DNA of 64,000 bases from Cupriavidus pampae (GTDB lineage Bacteria; Pseudomonadota; Gammaproteobacteria; Burkholderiales; Burkholderiaceae). The translations under genes were made by a program, and so were the position numbers. Below the pieces are notes generated by a model. The model worked only from the letters and a program-made list of their open reading frames with translations. It searched no databases and was not told the DNA's origin. Of this stretch, positions 44,270 to 53,331 are shown piece after piece. The DNA lies in assembly GCF_914271485.1 (NCBI RefSeq), contig NZ_CAJZAG010000002.1, forward strand, positions 186,001 to 250,000, read 5' to 3'. Numbering within the stretch: position 1 is the stretch's first letter; every line of letters begins with the position of its first letter.

Positions 44270-45106
44270 ATGAGTACTGTAAAAACCACGGATGGCGTAG
44301 AGATCTTCTACAAGGATTGGGGTCCGAAGGACGCACCCGCGATTTTCTTCCACCATGGATGGCCGCTGAGTTCCGACGACTGGGACACTCAGATGCTGTA
44401 CTTCCTCGGCAAGGGTTTCCGCGTGATCGCGAGCGACCGGCGTGGACACGGGCGTTCGAGCCAGGTCAGCGATGGCCATGATATGGACCATTACGCCGCG
44501 GACGTGAACGCGGTAGTCGAGCATCTGGACCTGAAGAACGTGGTCCATATCGGCCACTCCACAGGCGGTGGACAGGTGGCACGCTACGTGGCCAAGTACG
44601 GTCAGCCGCAAGGTCGCGTCGCCAAGGCCGTGCTGGTGAGCGCGGTACCGCCGCTGATGCTCAAGACCGAGAGCAACCCCGGTGGCCTGCCGATGGAAGT
44701 CTTCGATGGCCTCCGCGCCGCGCTGGCAGCGAATCGCGCGCAATTCTTCGTCGATCTGCCGACTGGCCCGTTCTATGGCTTCAACCGTCCGGGCGCCAAG
44801 GTTTCGCAGGGTGTCATCGACAACTGGTGGCGCCAGGGCATGATGGGCAGCGCCAAGGCGCACTACGAGGGTATCAAGGCCTTCTCAGAGACCGATCAAA
44901 CGGAAGATCTGAAGGCAATCACCGTACCCACGCTCGTGCTGCAAGGCGACGACGACCAGATCGTCCCCTATGCCAATGCCGCCCTGCTTCAGGCAAAGCT
45001 GCTGAAGAACGCCACGCTCAAGGTCTATGAGGGCTTCCCGCACGGCATGCTGACCACGCATGCCGACGTGATCAACCCTGATCTGCTAGCCTTCATCAAG
45101 GGCTGA
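44270..45106 (+). CDS. Alpha/beta hydrolase, non-haem chloroperoxidase/esterase type
   Basis: A 278-residue cytosolic hydrolase. ATG 44270 (MSTVKTTDGV) is favoured over 44261 because AAGAGG is 9 bases upstream. Catalytic Ser is in IGHSTGGGQVARY, Asp in LQGDDDQIVPY and His in GFPHGML; the oxyanion region is FFHHGWPLSSDDW. This is the bacterial perhydrolase/arylesterase group once called cofactor-free haloperoxidases. Its tail overlaps the convergent MFS gene by 21 bases. Confidence 0.9.
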   Translation: MSTVKTTDGVEIFYKDWGPKDAPAIFFHHGWPLSSDDWDTQMLYFLGKGFRVIASDRRGHGRSSQVSDGHDMDHYAADVNAVVEHLDLKNVVHIGHSTGGGQVARYVAKYGQPQGRVAKAVLVSAVPPLMLKTESNPGGLPMEVFDGLRAALAANRAQFFVDLPTGPFYGFNRPGAKVSQGVIDNWWRQGMMGSAKAHYEGIKAFSETDQTEDLKAITVPTLVLQGDDDQIVPYANAALLQAKLLKNATLKVYEGFPHGMLTTHADVINPDLLAFIKG

Positions 45107-46423
45107 CCGCCTGCCGCAGGAAGGGCAGACAAAGGCAACGCCGCGGCTCCGTGATGCATCGTCACGGGGCCGCTGCATTTCTGCCCGCACCATGATCAGG
45201 CTGCCGATCAATCCCGCGCACGAACCGAACAACAGGTAGAACGCCGGGGTCAGCGGGGAGCCGGTGACGTGCAGCAGCCATGTCAGGATGAACTGCGCGA
45301 AGCCGCCGAAGATCATGACCGCCATGTTGTAGCTCACGGCCATGCCCGTGGAGCGGTTCTTCTGCGGAAACTGCTCGGCCACCGCCGATGAGAACGGGCC
45401 GAGGAACGCGCCGAAGATGCCGCACAGCACGACCTGCATCCACATGAACCGTTCCATGCCCGGGTTCGCCGTCAGCCATGCAAAGCACGGGTACAGCAGC
45501 AGCACCGACAGGATCAACGCGGTGCGCAACACCGCCTGACGCCCGATGCGGTCCGACAGCGCACCACACAGCGGAATGGCGATGATCATCACCACGATGC
45601 CCACGCATTGCGCGATGAAGGCGCTCTCGAGCGGAATGCCGAGCGTCTTGCTGGCGTACGTCGGCAGGTAGATCACCAGCACGTAGAACGAGATCGTCGC
45701 CGATGTCGTCAGCAGGAAGCTCGCCAGCAAACCCCGGCGGTGCTCCCGCAGGGTATGCCCGACCACGCCGGCCACACCGCGGTCCGTCTTGTCCGCGACC
45801 TCGGCCGTCTCGCTCAGATGGTGGCGAATCCAGATACCGATCGGCGCGATCAGCAGCCCGACGATAAAAGGAATGCGCCAACCCCATGCATGCAGGCTCT
45901 CGCGCGGCAGCAGTCCCGTGATGAGCGCCGCGACGCCCGCGCCCAGCAACATGGCCAGACCCTGACCGAACATCTGCCACGAGCCATAGAGCCCACGCCG
46001 ATTGGGCGGCGCCATCTCCACGAGAAACGCCGTGGCGCTGGCGAACTCGCCGCCCGTGGCCAGGCCCTGCAGCATCCGCGCCACAATGATCATGATCGAG
46101 CTGGCCACGCCGATGGCCGCATACGGCGGCGCGAACGCGATCATCGCCGTGGCCACCGTCATCAGGAAGATGATCAGCTGCAGCGCGGCCCGCCTACCCT
46201 TGCGATCCGCATATGCGCCGATCAGGATGCCGCCGATCGGCCGCAACACAAACCCGATGCCGAAGCTCGCGGTGGTGAGCAACAGCGAGGCATAGGCGTT
46301 CTCCGCCGGGAAGAATACGACCGCGATCACCGCGGTCATGAACCCGTAGACGATAAAGTCATACCACTCGAGTGCATTGCCGATGACCGCTGCCGCGATC
46401 TGGTGCGTTGAGGACTTGGACAT
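45086..46423 (-). CDS. MFS transporter, metabolite:H+ symporter (MHS) type
   Basis: A 445-residue 12-helix transporter. The start AAVIGNALEWYDFIVYGFM is the MHS signature of the citrate/proline/shikimate group, and RMLQGLATGGEFASATAFLVEMAP and ADRKGRR in loop 2-3 agree. It imports organic acids or amino acids with protons. It follows the M20 amidohydrolase gene by 71 bases on the same strand, so it may import the N-acyl substrate or a product. The C-terminus ends in a cysteine-containing tail CPSCGRRSALDEG that is unusual for the family. Confidence 0.9.
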   Translation of the reverse strand: MSKSSTHQIAAAVIGNALEWYDFIVYGFMTAVIAVVFFPAENAYASLLLTTASFGIGFVLRPIGGILIGAYADRKGRRAALQLIIFLMTVATAMIAFAPPYAAIGVASSIMIIVARMLQGLATGGEFASATAFLVEMAPPNRRGLYGSWQMFGQGLAMLLGAGVAALITGLLPRESLHAWGWRIPFIVGLLIAPIGIWIRHHLSETAEVADKTDRGVAGVVGHTLREHRRGLLASFLLTTSATISFYVLVIYLPTYASKTLGIPLESAFIAQCVGIVVMIIAIPLCGALSDRIGRQAVLRTALILSVLLLYPCFAWLTANPGMERFMWMQVVLCGIFGAFLGPFSSAVAEQFPQKNRSTGMAVSYNMAVMIFGGFAQFILTWLLHVTGSPLTPAFYLLFGSCAGLIGSLIMVRAEMQRPRDDASRSRGVAFVCPSCGRRSALDEG

Positions 46424-46494
46424 GATGAGGCGTTCCTACGTTGGTGGGGGGACCAGCAGGCACGGCGCGCGAGCGGCCACGGCCGCGTCGGCCG

Positions 46495-47682
46495 CTATGC
46501 CATCGGGAGGGCGCGTTCCGCGAGCCGCGCCAGAAAGGCGCCACCGAGCGGGATGGCGGCATCGTTGAAGTCGAAGTGCGGGCTATGCAGGCCGTGATCG
46601 CCGCCGGCAGGCGAGCCGGTGCCGAAGTGCACGTAAGCGCCCGGACGGTGCTGGAGCATGAACGCGAAGTCCTCGCCGCCGAGGCTTGGCTGCGGACGCG
46701 CGACCACCTGCTCGCGCCCGAACAGCTCGTGGGCCACGTTGGTGGCAAAAGCCGCGGCCTCCGGGTCGTTGACGGTCATCGGGAACAGCCGCTCGTAGCG
46801 CACCGTCGCGCGCGCGCCGAACGCACCGGCCACGCCCTGCACCACTTCATGCAGACGCCGCTCGAGCAAGGCCTGCATCTCCGCCGTCAGCGAGCGCGCG
46901 GTGCCGACGATCTTCACACTATCGGGGATCACCGCGAACCCATCGAGCTGCCCGCCCTGGATCGCACACAGGCTGATGACCGCGGCGTCGAGCGCCGGCA
47001 CATTGCGGCTGACGATGCTCTGCACCGCTGTGATCACATGCGCGGCCACCAGCACCGGATCGACCGTCTTGTGGGGCGAAACGCCGCCATGACCGCCCAC
47101 CCCGACGATCTCGATCTCGAGGCGGTCGGTCGCCGCCATGGCCGGGCCGGGGGCAATCGACAGCGTGCCCAGCGGTAACGTCGGCCAGTTGTGCAGGGCA
47201 TAGATCTGCTCGATGGGAAAGCGCTCGAACAAGCCGTCCATGACCATCTCGCGCGCTCCGGCATGGCCCTCCTCACCGGGCTGGAACACAAGATAGACGG
47301 TGCCATCGAACGCGCGCGTGCGGCTCAGATATTCCGCCGCCGCCAGCAGCATCGTGACGTGGCCATCGTGGCCACACGCATGCATGCGCCCCGGGCAACA
47401 CGACGCATAAGGCAGGCTGGTCTGCTCGTGCAGCGGCAGCGCGTCCATATCCGCGCGCAGGCCGATGGCGCCACCGCTCTCCCGCCGGCGGCCGTGAATC
47501 ACACCGACCAGGCCAGTCTTGCCAATGCCGCGATGGAATTCGATGCCGAGCCGGTCCAGTTCCGCCGCGATCAGTTCACCGGTGCGGTGCTCCTCGAAGC
47601 CAAGCTCCGGATGCGCGTGCAGGGTCTGGCGCAACTGACGCAATGCCGGCAGGCGGGCCTCGATAGTTTTTACGATGGACAT
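46495..47682 (-). CDS. M20 family amidohydrolase (hippurate/N-acyl amino-acid hydrolase)
   Basis: A 395-residue cytosolic metallo-amidohydrolase. Metal-binding and catalytic motifs are MHACGHDGHVTMLLA, VFQPGEEGHAGA and GGEDFAFML. The dimerisation lid contains VGVGGHGGVSPHKTVDP. Relatives hydrolyse hippurate, N-acetyl amino acids or indole-acetyl conjugates to amino acid and carboxylic acid. Divergent from a LysR gene and in line with an MHS transporter, making a small uptake-and-hydrolysis unit. Confidence 0.92.
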   Translation of the reverse strand: MSIVKTIEARLPALRQLRQTLHAHPELGFEEHRTGELIAAELDRLGIEFHRGIGKTGLVGVIHGRRRESGGAIGLRADMDALPLHEQTSLPYASCCPGRMHACGHDGHVTMLLAAAEYLSRTRAFDGTVYLVFQPGEEGHAGAREMVMDGLFERFPIEQIYALHNWPTLPLGTLSIAPGPAMAATDRLEIEIVGVGGHGGVSPHKTVDPVLVAAHVITAVQSIVSRNVPALDAAVISLCAIQGGQLDGFAVIPDSVKIVGTARSLTAEMQALLERRLHEVVQGVAGAFGARATVRYERLFPMTVNDPEAAAFATNVAHELFGREQVVARPQPSLGGEDFAFMLQHRPGAYVHFGTGSPAGGDHGLHSPHFDFNDAAIPLGGAFLARLAERALPMA

Positions 47683-47750
47683 TTCCGTTCATTCCTTACT
47701 CGATTCGACGCGAGAAGAATGGGCGGAAACCTGAACGCTTGAAATAATCC

Positions 47751-47762
47751 TATTCCCGAATA
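47751..47762. promoter_or_regulatory. Palindrome in the LysR/amidohydrolase control region
   Basis: TATTC-CC-GAATA lies in the 120-base gap between the divergent genes, 41 bases from the LysR start. It is a candidate LysR site, although slightly shorter than the T-N11-A pattern. Confidence 0.35.
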
Positions 47763-47802
47763 TATCCTTCGTAGATCGCAGCAATAAATTTATGGAATAT
47801 CA

Positions 47803-48696
47803 ATGGAACTGCGTCAGTTGAGGTATTTCGCGAGCGTGGCAAGGGAGGGATCGATCAACAAGGCCGCGCGCTCGCACGGTCTGGCACAGCCCGCGTTGAC
47901 CAAGCAGTTGCAGCGACTCGAGGAGGAACTGGGCGTCACGCTGTTCGAACGTCAGCCACGCGGCATGACGCTGACCGCCGCCGGCACGCAGTTCCTGCAG
48001 GATGTCACCCGTGCTCTCGACGACCTCGAGGCGGCCCGGCAGCGTGCCGTCGACGCCGCCGTCGGACGTCTGGGCCATCTGGCCATCGGGCTGACCATCC
48101 TGCATCAGTTGCTGCCGGCGGTCGCGGAGATCCTGCGTCGATTCCGGCAGCAGTCGCCCGACGTTTCCGTCTCTGTCAGGCAGGTCATCTCGGGTCCGCA
48201 GATCGACCTGATTCGCGCGGGCGAGCTCGATGCGGGGTTTCTCTATTTTCGGCCGGCCGACGATCCCGCCTTCGACGGCCTGCTGATCTCCACGCAGCAA
48301 CTGGCGTTGGCCGTCCCCGATGAACCGCAGTGGACCGACAACCCGCCACGCCGGCTGGCGGACCTCAATGGCCGCGACTTTCTCTGGATTCCGCGACAGG
48401 TCACCGCGTACTACCACGACCGGTTGATCGCGCATTTTCACGGCGCGGGCTTTATGCCCAAGGTCGTCATGGAGGGGACCGACAACAATTCGCTGCTGAC
48501 CCTCGTCACCGCCGGCATGGGCTGCGCGATCCTGCCCGAGCAGGCGGCCGCGCAAGACATTCCGTCGGTCAAATTCCTGAAGCTCGATGACCTCGACCTG
48601 CGCCTGCCGCTGGAGCTGGTTTGGCGCCGCGACAATCGCTCTCCGATCACGCAGCGGCTGATCGAACTGACCCGGCAATGCGTGGCGGAGGCGTGA
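47803..48696 (+). CDS. LysR-family regulator
   Basis: A 297-residue regulator. The N-terminal helix-turn-helix is MELRQLRYFASVAREGSINKAARSHGLAQPALTKQLQRLEEELGV, and the effector domain follows. GMGCAILPEQAA near residue 244 matches the typical second-lobe motif. Divergent from the amidohydrolase gene, so likely its activator; the acetolactate synthase gene follows 151 bases downstream on the same strand and could also be a target. Confidence 0.9.
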   Translation: MELRQLRYFASVAREGSINKAARSHGLAQPALTKQLQRLEEELGVTLFERQPRGMTLTAAGTQFLQDVTRALDDLEAARQRAVDAAVGRLGHLAIGLTILHQLLPAVAEILRRFRQQSPDVSVSVRQVISGPQIDLIRAGELDAGFLYFRPADDPAFDGLLISTQQLALAVPDEPQWTDNPPRRLADLNGRDFLWIPRQVTAYYHDRLIAHFHGAGFMPKVVMEGTDNNSLLTLVTAGMGCAILPEQAAAQDIPSVKFLKLDDLDLRLPLELVWRRDNRSPITQRLIELTRQCVAEA

Positions 48697-48847
48697 GACC
48701 ACCAGCCGCAGTAACTGCCGCACAAATCGGAATCGACAGAACATTACGCTGCAGCGTCATCAATTCGACGTAGATTCGGCAGCTTGTTCCACGCATGTGG
48801 TCCTAGACTGTTTCCGTTGCCCACCCCTAGCTAACGGAGCATTCCAA

Positions 48848-50602
48848 GTGAACATGCCAATCGCCGAGTTTCGTGCCAAAGCCGCTGCCCCCACCGTCAC
48901 CATGCGTGGCGCGGAGATGGTAGTGGAAGCACTACGGCGTGAAGGCGTAGCCGATATCTGGGGGTATCCCGGCGGTGCGGTATTGCCGATCTACGACGCG
49001 CTGGCCGCGCACGAGAGCCCGCGTCATCTGCTGACGCGGCACGAGCAGGCGGCCGTGCATGCTGCCGATGGTTATGCGCGCGCGACCGGCAAGGTTGGCG
49101 TGGCGCTGGTCACGTCCGGACCGGGCGTGACCAATGCGGTGACCGGTATTGCCACCGCGTATTTCGACTCGATCCCGATGGTCGTGATCTCCGGCAACGT
49201 GCCGACGAGCATGATCGGCGAGGATGCGTTTCAGGAGTGCGACGCGGTCGGCATCACGCGCCCGATCGTCAAACACAATTTCCTGGTGCGACATGTCGCC
49301 GATCTGGCCATGACGCTGCGCAAGGCGTTCCATATCGCGCGCACCGGACGACCCGGCCCGGTGCTGGTCGATATTCCCAAGGACGTGGCGCTGGCCGAAG
49401 GCACGTTCCAATGGCCGGAGCGCATCGATATTCGCTCGTATCGCCCCCAGCTCGACGGGCACGATGGCCAGATTCGTCAGGCCGTGCAGGCGTTGCGGCA
49501 GGCGCGTCGCCCTTATGTCTACGTCGGTGGTGGCGCGCTCATGGCGGACGCGGGCGCCGAGGTGATCGAGCTCGCGCGTCTGATCGATGCACCGATCACC
49601 ACCACGCTGATGGCACTCGGCCTGGTGCCGGCGACCGAGCCGCGCTTTCTCGGCATGCCCGGCATGCATGGCACGTACGAAGCCAATCGCGCGATGCAGG
49701 AGTGCGACGTGCTGATCGCGATTGGCGCGCGCTTCGACGACCGCGTGATCGGCAAGGTGGACGCGTTCTGCGCGGTGTCGCGGCAGATCATCCATATCGA
49801 CATCGATCCGGCCAGCATCGGCAAGCGCGTCAAGCCGACCGTGCCCATTGTCGGCGATGCGCGCCGTATCCTGCGGAAGCTGAATGCCGCGCTGCGCGAG
49901 CAGCCACCGGTCGATACCGCCACACGCGCCGCATGGTGGCAGTCGGTAGCGGAATGGCGCGGCCAGCGTTGCCTCGACTACCAGCGCGACGGCGTCATCA
50001 TCAAGCCGCAATACGTGATCGAGAAGCTCAGCGAGATCGCCGGCGACAACGCGTATATCTGCTCCGATGTCGGCCAGCATCAGATGTGGGCGGCTCAGCA
50101 TTACCGCTTTATGTCGCCACGCAAGTGGATCAACTCGGGCGGCCTCGGCACCATGGGGGTGGGCTTGCCCTATGCGATGGGCGTCAAGCGCGCGTTTCCG
50201 GAGAGCGATGTCTGCGTGATCACCGGCGACGGGTCCATTCAGATGTGCATCCAGGAACTGTCCACCTGCACGCAGCACCGTCTGCCGATCAAGATCTTCA
50301 CGCTCAACAACGGTTACCTCGGCATGGTCCGGCAACTGCAGCACGTGGACTACGGCCAGCGCTACTCGGAGTCGTACATGGAGGCGTTGCCGGACTTCAC
50401 CGTGCTGGCGCGCGCGTATGGGCACGTCGGCTTGCGCGTGGAACGCGAGGCCGATGTGGAACCCGCCATCCGTGAAGCGCTGCGGCTGAAGGACCGCACC
50501 GTGTTCGTGGACTTTCAGGTGGATGGCGGCGAAAAGGTCTGGCCGATGGTTCGCTCGGGCGCGGGGCTCGATGCCATGCTGCTGGGCGATATCGACGGCT
50601 GA
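48848..50602 (+). CDS. ilvB: Acetolactate synthase-like ThDP enzyme, large subunit
   Basis: A 584-residue enzyme. GTG 48848 is chosen because GGAG is 8 bases upstream; ATG 48854 is an alternative. The ThDP glutamate lies in LLTRHEQAAVHAADGYARATGK and the ThDP/Mg motif is GDGSIQMCIQELSTC ending in TLNN. The FAD-binding middle domain is present (GARFDDRVIGKVDAF). This matches biosynthetic acetohydroxyacid synthase catalytic chains, which join two pyruvates or pyruvate and 2-oxobutyrate. No regulatory subunit gene (ilvN/ilvH) is adjacent, so it may be a second copy or a catabolic variant. Confidence 0.87.
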   Translation: MNMPIAEFRAKAAAPTVTMRGAEMVVEALRREGVADIWGYPGGAVLPIYDALAAHESPRHLLTRHEQAAVHAADGYARATGKVGVALVTSGPGVTNAVTGIATAYFDSIPMVVISGNVPTSMIGEDAFQECDAVGITRPIVKHNFLVRHVADLAMTLRKAFHIARTGRPGPVLVDIPKDVALAEGTFQWPERIDIRSYRPQLDGHDGQIRQAVQALRQARRPYVYVGGGALMADAGAEVIELARLIDAPITTTLMALGLVPATEPRFLGMPGMHGTYEANRAMQECDVLIAIGARFDDRVIGKVDAFCAVSRQIIHIDIDPASIGKRVKPTVPIVGDARRILRKLNAALREQPPVDTATRAAWWQSVAEWRGQRCLDYQRDGVIIKPQYVIEKLSEIAGDNAYICSDVGQHQMWAAQHYRFMSPRKWINSGGLGTMGVGLPYAMGVKRAFPESDVCVITGDGSIQMCIQELSTCTQHRLPIKIFTLNNGYLGMVRQLQHVDYGQRYSESYMEALPDFTVLARAYGHVGLRVEREADVEPAIREALRLKDRTVFVDFQVDGGEKVWPMVRSGAGLDAMLLGDIDG

Positions 50603-50603
50603 T

Positions 50604-50633
50604 CCCCCTTCACTCGTCTTCACCAGATTTAAC
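50604..50633 (+). promoter_or_regulatory. TTNAC 10-bp repeat element, site F (lipoprotein gene)
   Basis: The minus strand reads GTTAAATCTG, GTGAAGACGA, GTGAAGGGGG as consecutive 10-mers. Read towards the lipoprotein gene: TTCAC, TTCAC, TTTAAC, then 24 bases, then TAACGT (50658-50663). The gene start is 69 bases away. Confidence 0.6.
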
Positions 50634-50701
50634 TCGATACCGGGTGAGTCCTCGCACTAACGTTGAGTTCGTGCAACGTCAGCTCAACAAGGACTCACAC
50701 C

Positions 50702-51109
50702 GTGTACCGCACCCATCGATCGATCCTTCCGCTTGCTGGCGCATTGTCGTGCCTCGCGCTGCTGGGCGCCTGTGCGTCATCGTCGCCGCCGACCACAGCC
50801 GCCAAGGGTACGCGCGCCGAAGGCCACCTTGTCACGGTCGCCACCGTACAGGCCAAGCCCGGCAAGGAGAATGAACTCCGTGCCGCCACAGTGCCGCTGA
50901 TCACCGCCACGCGCGACGAACCCGGCGTCGTCACCTACGTCCTGCATGAACAGCTCGATGCGCCCGGACGCTTCGTGTTCTACGAGGTATTCCGCGACGA
51001 GAGCGCGTTTCAGGAACATGTGAAGGCGGTGTACGTGCAGCAATGGCTGCAGCGACTGCCCGAACTCACCGTCAATGGCATTACGGTTACCAGGCTCAAG
51101 GCGTACTGA
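50702..51109 (+). CDS. Lipoprotein with ABM (quinol monooxygenase-like) domain
   Basis: A 135-residue protein starting at GTG 50702, with AAGGA 8 bases upstream. The signal peptide ends in the lipobox LLGAC, so it should be lipid-anchored in the envelope. The rest is one ABM domain: HLVTVATVQAKPGKENELRAA, DEPGVVTYVLHEQLDAPGRFVFYEVFRDESAFQEHV. Exported ABM proteins are uncommon. Together with the cytosolic quinol monooxygenase at 41339 it shares the TTNAC repeat promoter, suggesting a common response. Confidence 0.8.
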   Translation: MYRTHRSILPLAGALSCLALLGACASSSPPTTAAKGTRAEGHLVTVATVQAKPGKENELRAATVPLITATRDEPGVVTYVLHEQLDAPGRFVFYEVFRDESAFQEHVKAVYVQQWLQRLPELTVNGITVTRLKAY

Positions 51110-51146
51110 TCATGAAGCCCTCGGCCCGCGTCCTTGATGGGTTGGC

Positions 51147-52133
51147 CTAGGCTACCACCGGCTTGCGTGACCGCGGTGGCTTGAGGGCTTTGGCAGCGCG
51201 GGCAATCTCGCGCCCCTCCTCGTGCAGACAGGCCATCAGCTCCGTCACACCCGGTGCGGGCCGACGATCGCGCAGCATCATCAGGCCGATCGGCGGCAGG
51301 TCCAGGTCAACCGCCATCGGCAGCACGTGCACGCGTCCTTCGGCCTGCAACTGCTGCCCGACCGAACGCGCCACAAAGCCCACCGCCTGCCGCTGCGATA
51401 CGAAGGTCGTCACCGCCAGATACGACGACGACTCGATCAGGTCGGCGGGCAACGCCTGCCCATGCCGCACGAACGCCTGCTCGATCTTCACGCGCAACGA
51501 TGCCCATGGCGGCGGCACCACCAGCGGATGCGCCGACAGATCGGACCAGTCTGGGCGTGGCTTGCGCGCCAGCGCATGACCGGCCGCGACGATCGCCACC
51601 ATCGGCTCCTCGTATAACGCTTCCGTCATCAGATCGGGCGCCGCATAGGCCGGCTCGAGCCGACCCACCACCACATCGAGCTCCGATAGCCGCAGTCGCG
51701 GCAGCAGATGCGTCAGGTCGCCCTCCTCGATCAGCACGGTCGCGCGCGGCGCCCGCTCCTTGAGCCGCGCCACCGCATGCGCCAGCAGCACCGGTAGCGC
51801 CGCTCCCATCGATCCCACCCGTACGCGGCCCGTCGCGCCGCTGGCCACCGCCTCGATCTCGTCGCGCGTCACGTCGTATTGCGCCAGCACCGAGCGCGCA
51901 AAGCGCACCAGTGATTCACCGGCCGGCGTGGGCTCGGTGCCGCGCGTGGAGCGCGTGAACAGCGTCATGCCGAGCATTTTCTCGACCTCGGCCAGCACCT
52001 TGGAGATCGCTGGCTGGCTCACCGAGAGAAATTCCGCGGTGCGGCCCAGATGGCGAAACTCGTCCAGCGCCACCAGCAATTGCAGGTGACGCAGCTTGAT
52101 ATTCGAGCGAAAGGCGCGGTCGATATGGGCCAT
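51147..52133 (-). CDS. LysR-family regulator of the sugar-acid operon (GbpR-like)
   Basis: A 328-residue LysR protein starting MAHIDRAFRS at ATG 52133; a longer open frame upstream overlaps the promoter region. The helix-turn-helix is LRHLQLLVALDEFRHLGRTAEFLSVSQPAISKVLAEVEKMLG, with the SQPAISK form seen in GbpR, a sugar-binding regulator. The effector domain follows (VRVGSMGAALPVLLAHAV). Divergent from a Bug receptor gene that starts a sugar-acid catabolic operon, with palindromes between them. Confidence 0.9.
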   Translation of the reverse strand: MAHIDRAFRSNIKLRHLQLLVALDEFRHLGRTAEFLSVSQPAISKVLAEVEKMLGMTLFTRSTRGTEPTPAGESLVRFARSVLAQYDVTRDEIEAVASGATGRVRVGSMGAALPVLLAHAVARLKERAPRATVLIEEGDLTHLLPRLRLSELDVVVGRLEPAYAAPDLMTEALYEEPMVAIVAAGHALARKPRPDWSDLSAHPLVVPPPWASLRVKIEQAFVRHGQALPADLIESSSYLAVTTFVSQRQAVGFVARSVGQQLQAEGRVHVLPMAVDLDLPPIGLMMLRDRRPAPGVTELMACLHEEGREIARAAKALKPPRSRKPVVA

Positions 52134-52160
52134 GGCGAGGAGTCTACTCAAAGGCGTACC

Positions 52161-52199
52161 TAACCTCAAGGTTATGAAGCAATGCCAATTATTGATTGG
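52161..52199. promoter_or_regulatory. Palindromes in the LysR/Bug control region
   Basis: TAACCT-CA-AGGTTA (52161-52174) and CCAAT-TATTG-ATTGG (52185-52199) are perfect inverted repeats between the divergent genes. They are the likely binding sites of the LysR protein. Confidence 0.5.
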
Positions 52200-52284
52200 A
52201 TGGTTATGGCTTGGACGGCCACAATCGCTACACGATCGCTGCCGGCAAGAATCGACGGCGACAGAACAAAAGGAGACCTTCCCC

Positions 52285-53310
52285 ATGACCGATCGCCTTC
52301 CGGTGAGCGCGATGCGCCGCCGCCTGCTGCTGGGCAGCGCCGCTGCCACCGCTGCCGCCGCCACTGGTACCGTCAGCCTGCTCGCCCCACGCGTGGCCCG
52401 TGCCGCCGGCGTGTATCCCGATCGTCCCATCACGTTTATCTGCCCATGGCCCGTTGGCGGCACCGCCGACCAGTCGATGCGCGCGCTGTGCCAGGTGGCC
52501 TCGGGCATCCTCAAGCAGTCGATCGTCATCGAAAACCGCGCAGGCGCCTCCGGCATGATTGGCACCAAGGCATTGGCTCGCGCCACGCCGGACGGCTACA
52601 CGATCGGCCAGATTCCAATCTCGGTCGCGCGCTTCTCGCAGGTCGGCCTGCTGCAGCTGGACCCGCGCAAGGAACTGACGTACCTGGCGCGCACCTCGGG
52701 CCAGACCTTCGGCATTGCCGTGCCCGAGAACTCGCGCTTCAAGACGCTGGCCGATGTCGTGGCGGAAGCCAAGGCCAATCCGGGCCGCGTCACCTACGCG
52801 CACGCCGGCGTCGGCGGTGCCACGCATGTGGGCATGGAGCAGTTCGCACTGGCGGCGGGCATCAAGTTCAATGCCATCGCCTACAAGGGCGGCTCCGCCG
52901 CGCTGCAGGACGTGCTGGCGAGTCAGGTGGATCTGCTGGCGGACTCCAGCTCCTGGGCGCCGCACGTCGAGGCCGGCAAGATGCGGCTGCTGGCGACCTG
53001 GGGCGAACAACGTACGCCGCGCTTCAACACGGTGCCGACGCTCAAGGAGCTTGGCTACAACGTCGTGGTGGAAGCGCCCAATGGCATTGGCGCACCCAAG
53101 GGCCTGCCGCCCGAGGTCGAGAAGAAGCTGCGCGATGCCTTCCGCGCCGCCGTGGCGAGCCCCGAGTTCAAGACCGTGGCCGCGCGCATCGACGCCCCGA
53201 TCATGTACCTGGACGGCCCCGACTATCGCAAGTACGTCTCCGAGGTCTACGACCAGGAAACGCAGCTGATCCAGCGCCTCAAACTCAAGGAAATGCTCGC
53301 GCAGAGCTGA
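52285..53310 (+). CDS. Tat-exported Bug/TctC tripartite tricarboxylate-type receptor
   Basis: A 341-residue receptor; ATG 52285 has AAGGAGA upstream. The signal has twin arginines (MRRRLLLGSAAATAAAATGTVSLL), then the mature start YPDRPITFICPWPVGGTADQSMRAL, the hallmark of the Bug family, which is greatly expanded in Cupriavidus and Bordetella. Bug proteins bind carboxylates and aldarates. No TctA/TctB membrane genes lie nearby, as is usual for orphan Bug genes. First gene of the sugar-acid operon, so its ligand is probably the substrate of the dehydratase downstream. Confidence 0.93.
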   Translation: MTDRLPVSAMRRRLLLGSAAATAAAATGTVSLLAPRVARAAGVYPDRPITFICPWPVGGTADQSMRALCQVASGILKQSIVIENRAGASGMIGTKALARATPDGYTIGQIPISVARFSQVGLLQLDPRKELTYLARTSGQTFGIAVPENSRFKTLADVVAEAKANPGRVTYAHAGVGGATHVGMEQFALAAGIKFNAIAYKGGSAALQDVLASQVDLLADSSSWAPHVEAGKMRLLATWGEQRTPRFNTVPTLKELGYNVVVEAPNGIGAPKGLPPEVEKKLRDAFRAAVASPEFKTVAARIDAPIMYLDGPDYRKYVSEVYDQETQLIQRLKLKEMLAQS

Positions 53311-53331
53311 TCCGCAACACTCGTACCCACC

